DNA of 64,000 nucleotides from Heliopora coerulea. Taxonomy: Eukaryota; Cnidaria; Anthozoa; Scleralcyonacea; Helioporidae. Made by a program: the position numbers and the translations under genes. This document shows, piece after piece, positions 63,982 to 64,000 of the stretch. How positions within the stretch are numbered: position 1 is the stretch's first letter; the number at the start of each line of letters is the position of its first letter. Under the pieces are notes generated by a model. That model saw nothing but the letters and a program-made list of their open reading frames with translations, did no database searches and had not been told where the DNA came from. Location of the stretch: positions 2,046,001 through 2,110,000 of the forward strand of contig JASJOG010000014.1 in NCBI GenBank assembly GCA_030142905.1, in the 5' to 3' direction.

Positions 63982-64000
63982 AAAGTAGTTATGTTTTATT

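Noticed and set aside
1..64000. CRISPR arrays, prokaryotic operons, phage or biosynthetic clusters
   Set aside because: No regularly spaced direct repeats, no tightly packed long frames, and clear spliceosomal introns throughout.

Overview
The window is animal genomic DNA. Genes are split by GT-AG introns of roughly 0.1-5 kb, there are no operons, and more than half of the sequence looks transposon-derived. A NEK4-type kinase gene, a TRPA-like ankyrin channel gene, Penelope-like elements with GIY-YIG endonucleases, a CR1/L2-like LINE, a ZMYM-type hAT transposon and SWIM/THAP-type fragments together suggest a cnidarian, most likely an anthozoan such as a stony coral. The species assignment is inference.

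Two host genes are well supported, both on the minus strand. The first is the 5' part of a TRPA-like cation channel gene: four coding exons between 12515 and 2381 whose splice phases join exactly, running off the left edge after two transmembrane segments. The second is a complete NEK4-like kinase gene: 15 coding exons from ATG at 58404 to stop at 36289. The exon lengths sum to 2067 nt, or 688 codons plus stop. A third locus holds two copies (18.5-19.0 kb and 32.3-33.1 kb) of an unrecognised single-exon gene of about 246 codons. Both copies are frameshifted and one is also truncated, and their shared upstream sequence includes a TATA box and a Penelope-like 3' end.

The rest is mostly mobile DNA. 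0-1.35 kb: head-to-head SWIM/THAP-type coding debris. 3-12.4 kb (TRP introns): a terminal-inverted-repeat element, a Penelope-like GIY-YIG fragment, two large foldback palindromes side by side, and tRNA-like repeats. 13.3-14.0 kb: a 719-bp inverted-repeat element. 17.2-18.2 kb: a second, different Penelope-like fragment. 23.4-31.5 kb: a degraded LINE with a hAT transposon (23600-26838, 8-bp target duplication) nested in its first ORF. 36.3-58.4 kb (NEK4 introns): a LINE 3' end, an LTR with its leader, foldback elements, a polypurine minisatellite and a small hAT derivative. 58.9-63.5 kb: two copies of a GTATTTACTCG-ended element, a TTAA-flanked element and a broken pogo-like transposase.

I found no CRISPR array, prokaryotic gene cluster or clear new multi-gene system. 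The least expected signals are a family of hairpin elements built round a tRNA-like core, four dispersed hammerhead-ribozyme-like cores, a 386-bp near-perfect hairpin, a polypurine tract of about 310 nt, and a CpG-poor block in the 5' half of the kinase gene. Similarity statements come from reading the sequence; no alignment, database or folding program was run.
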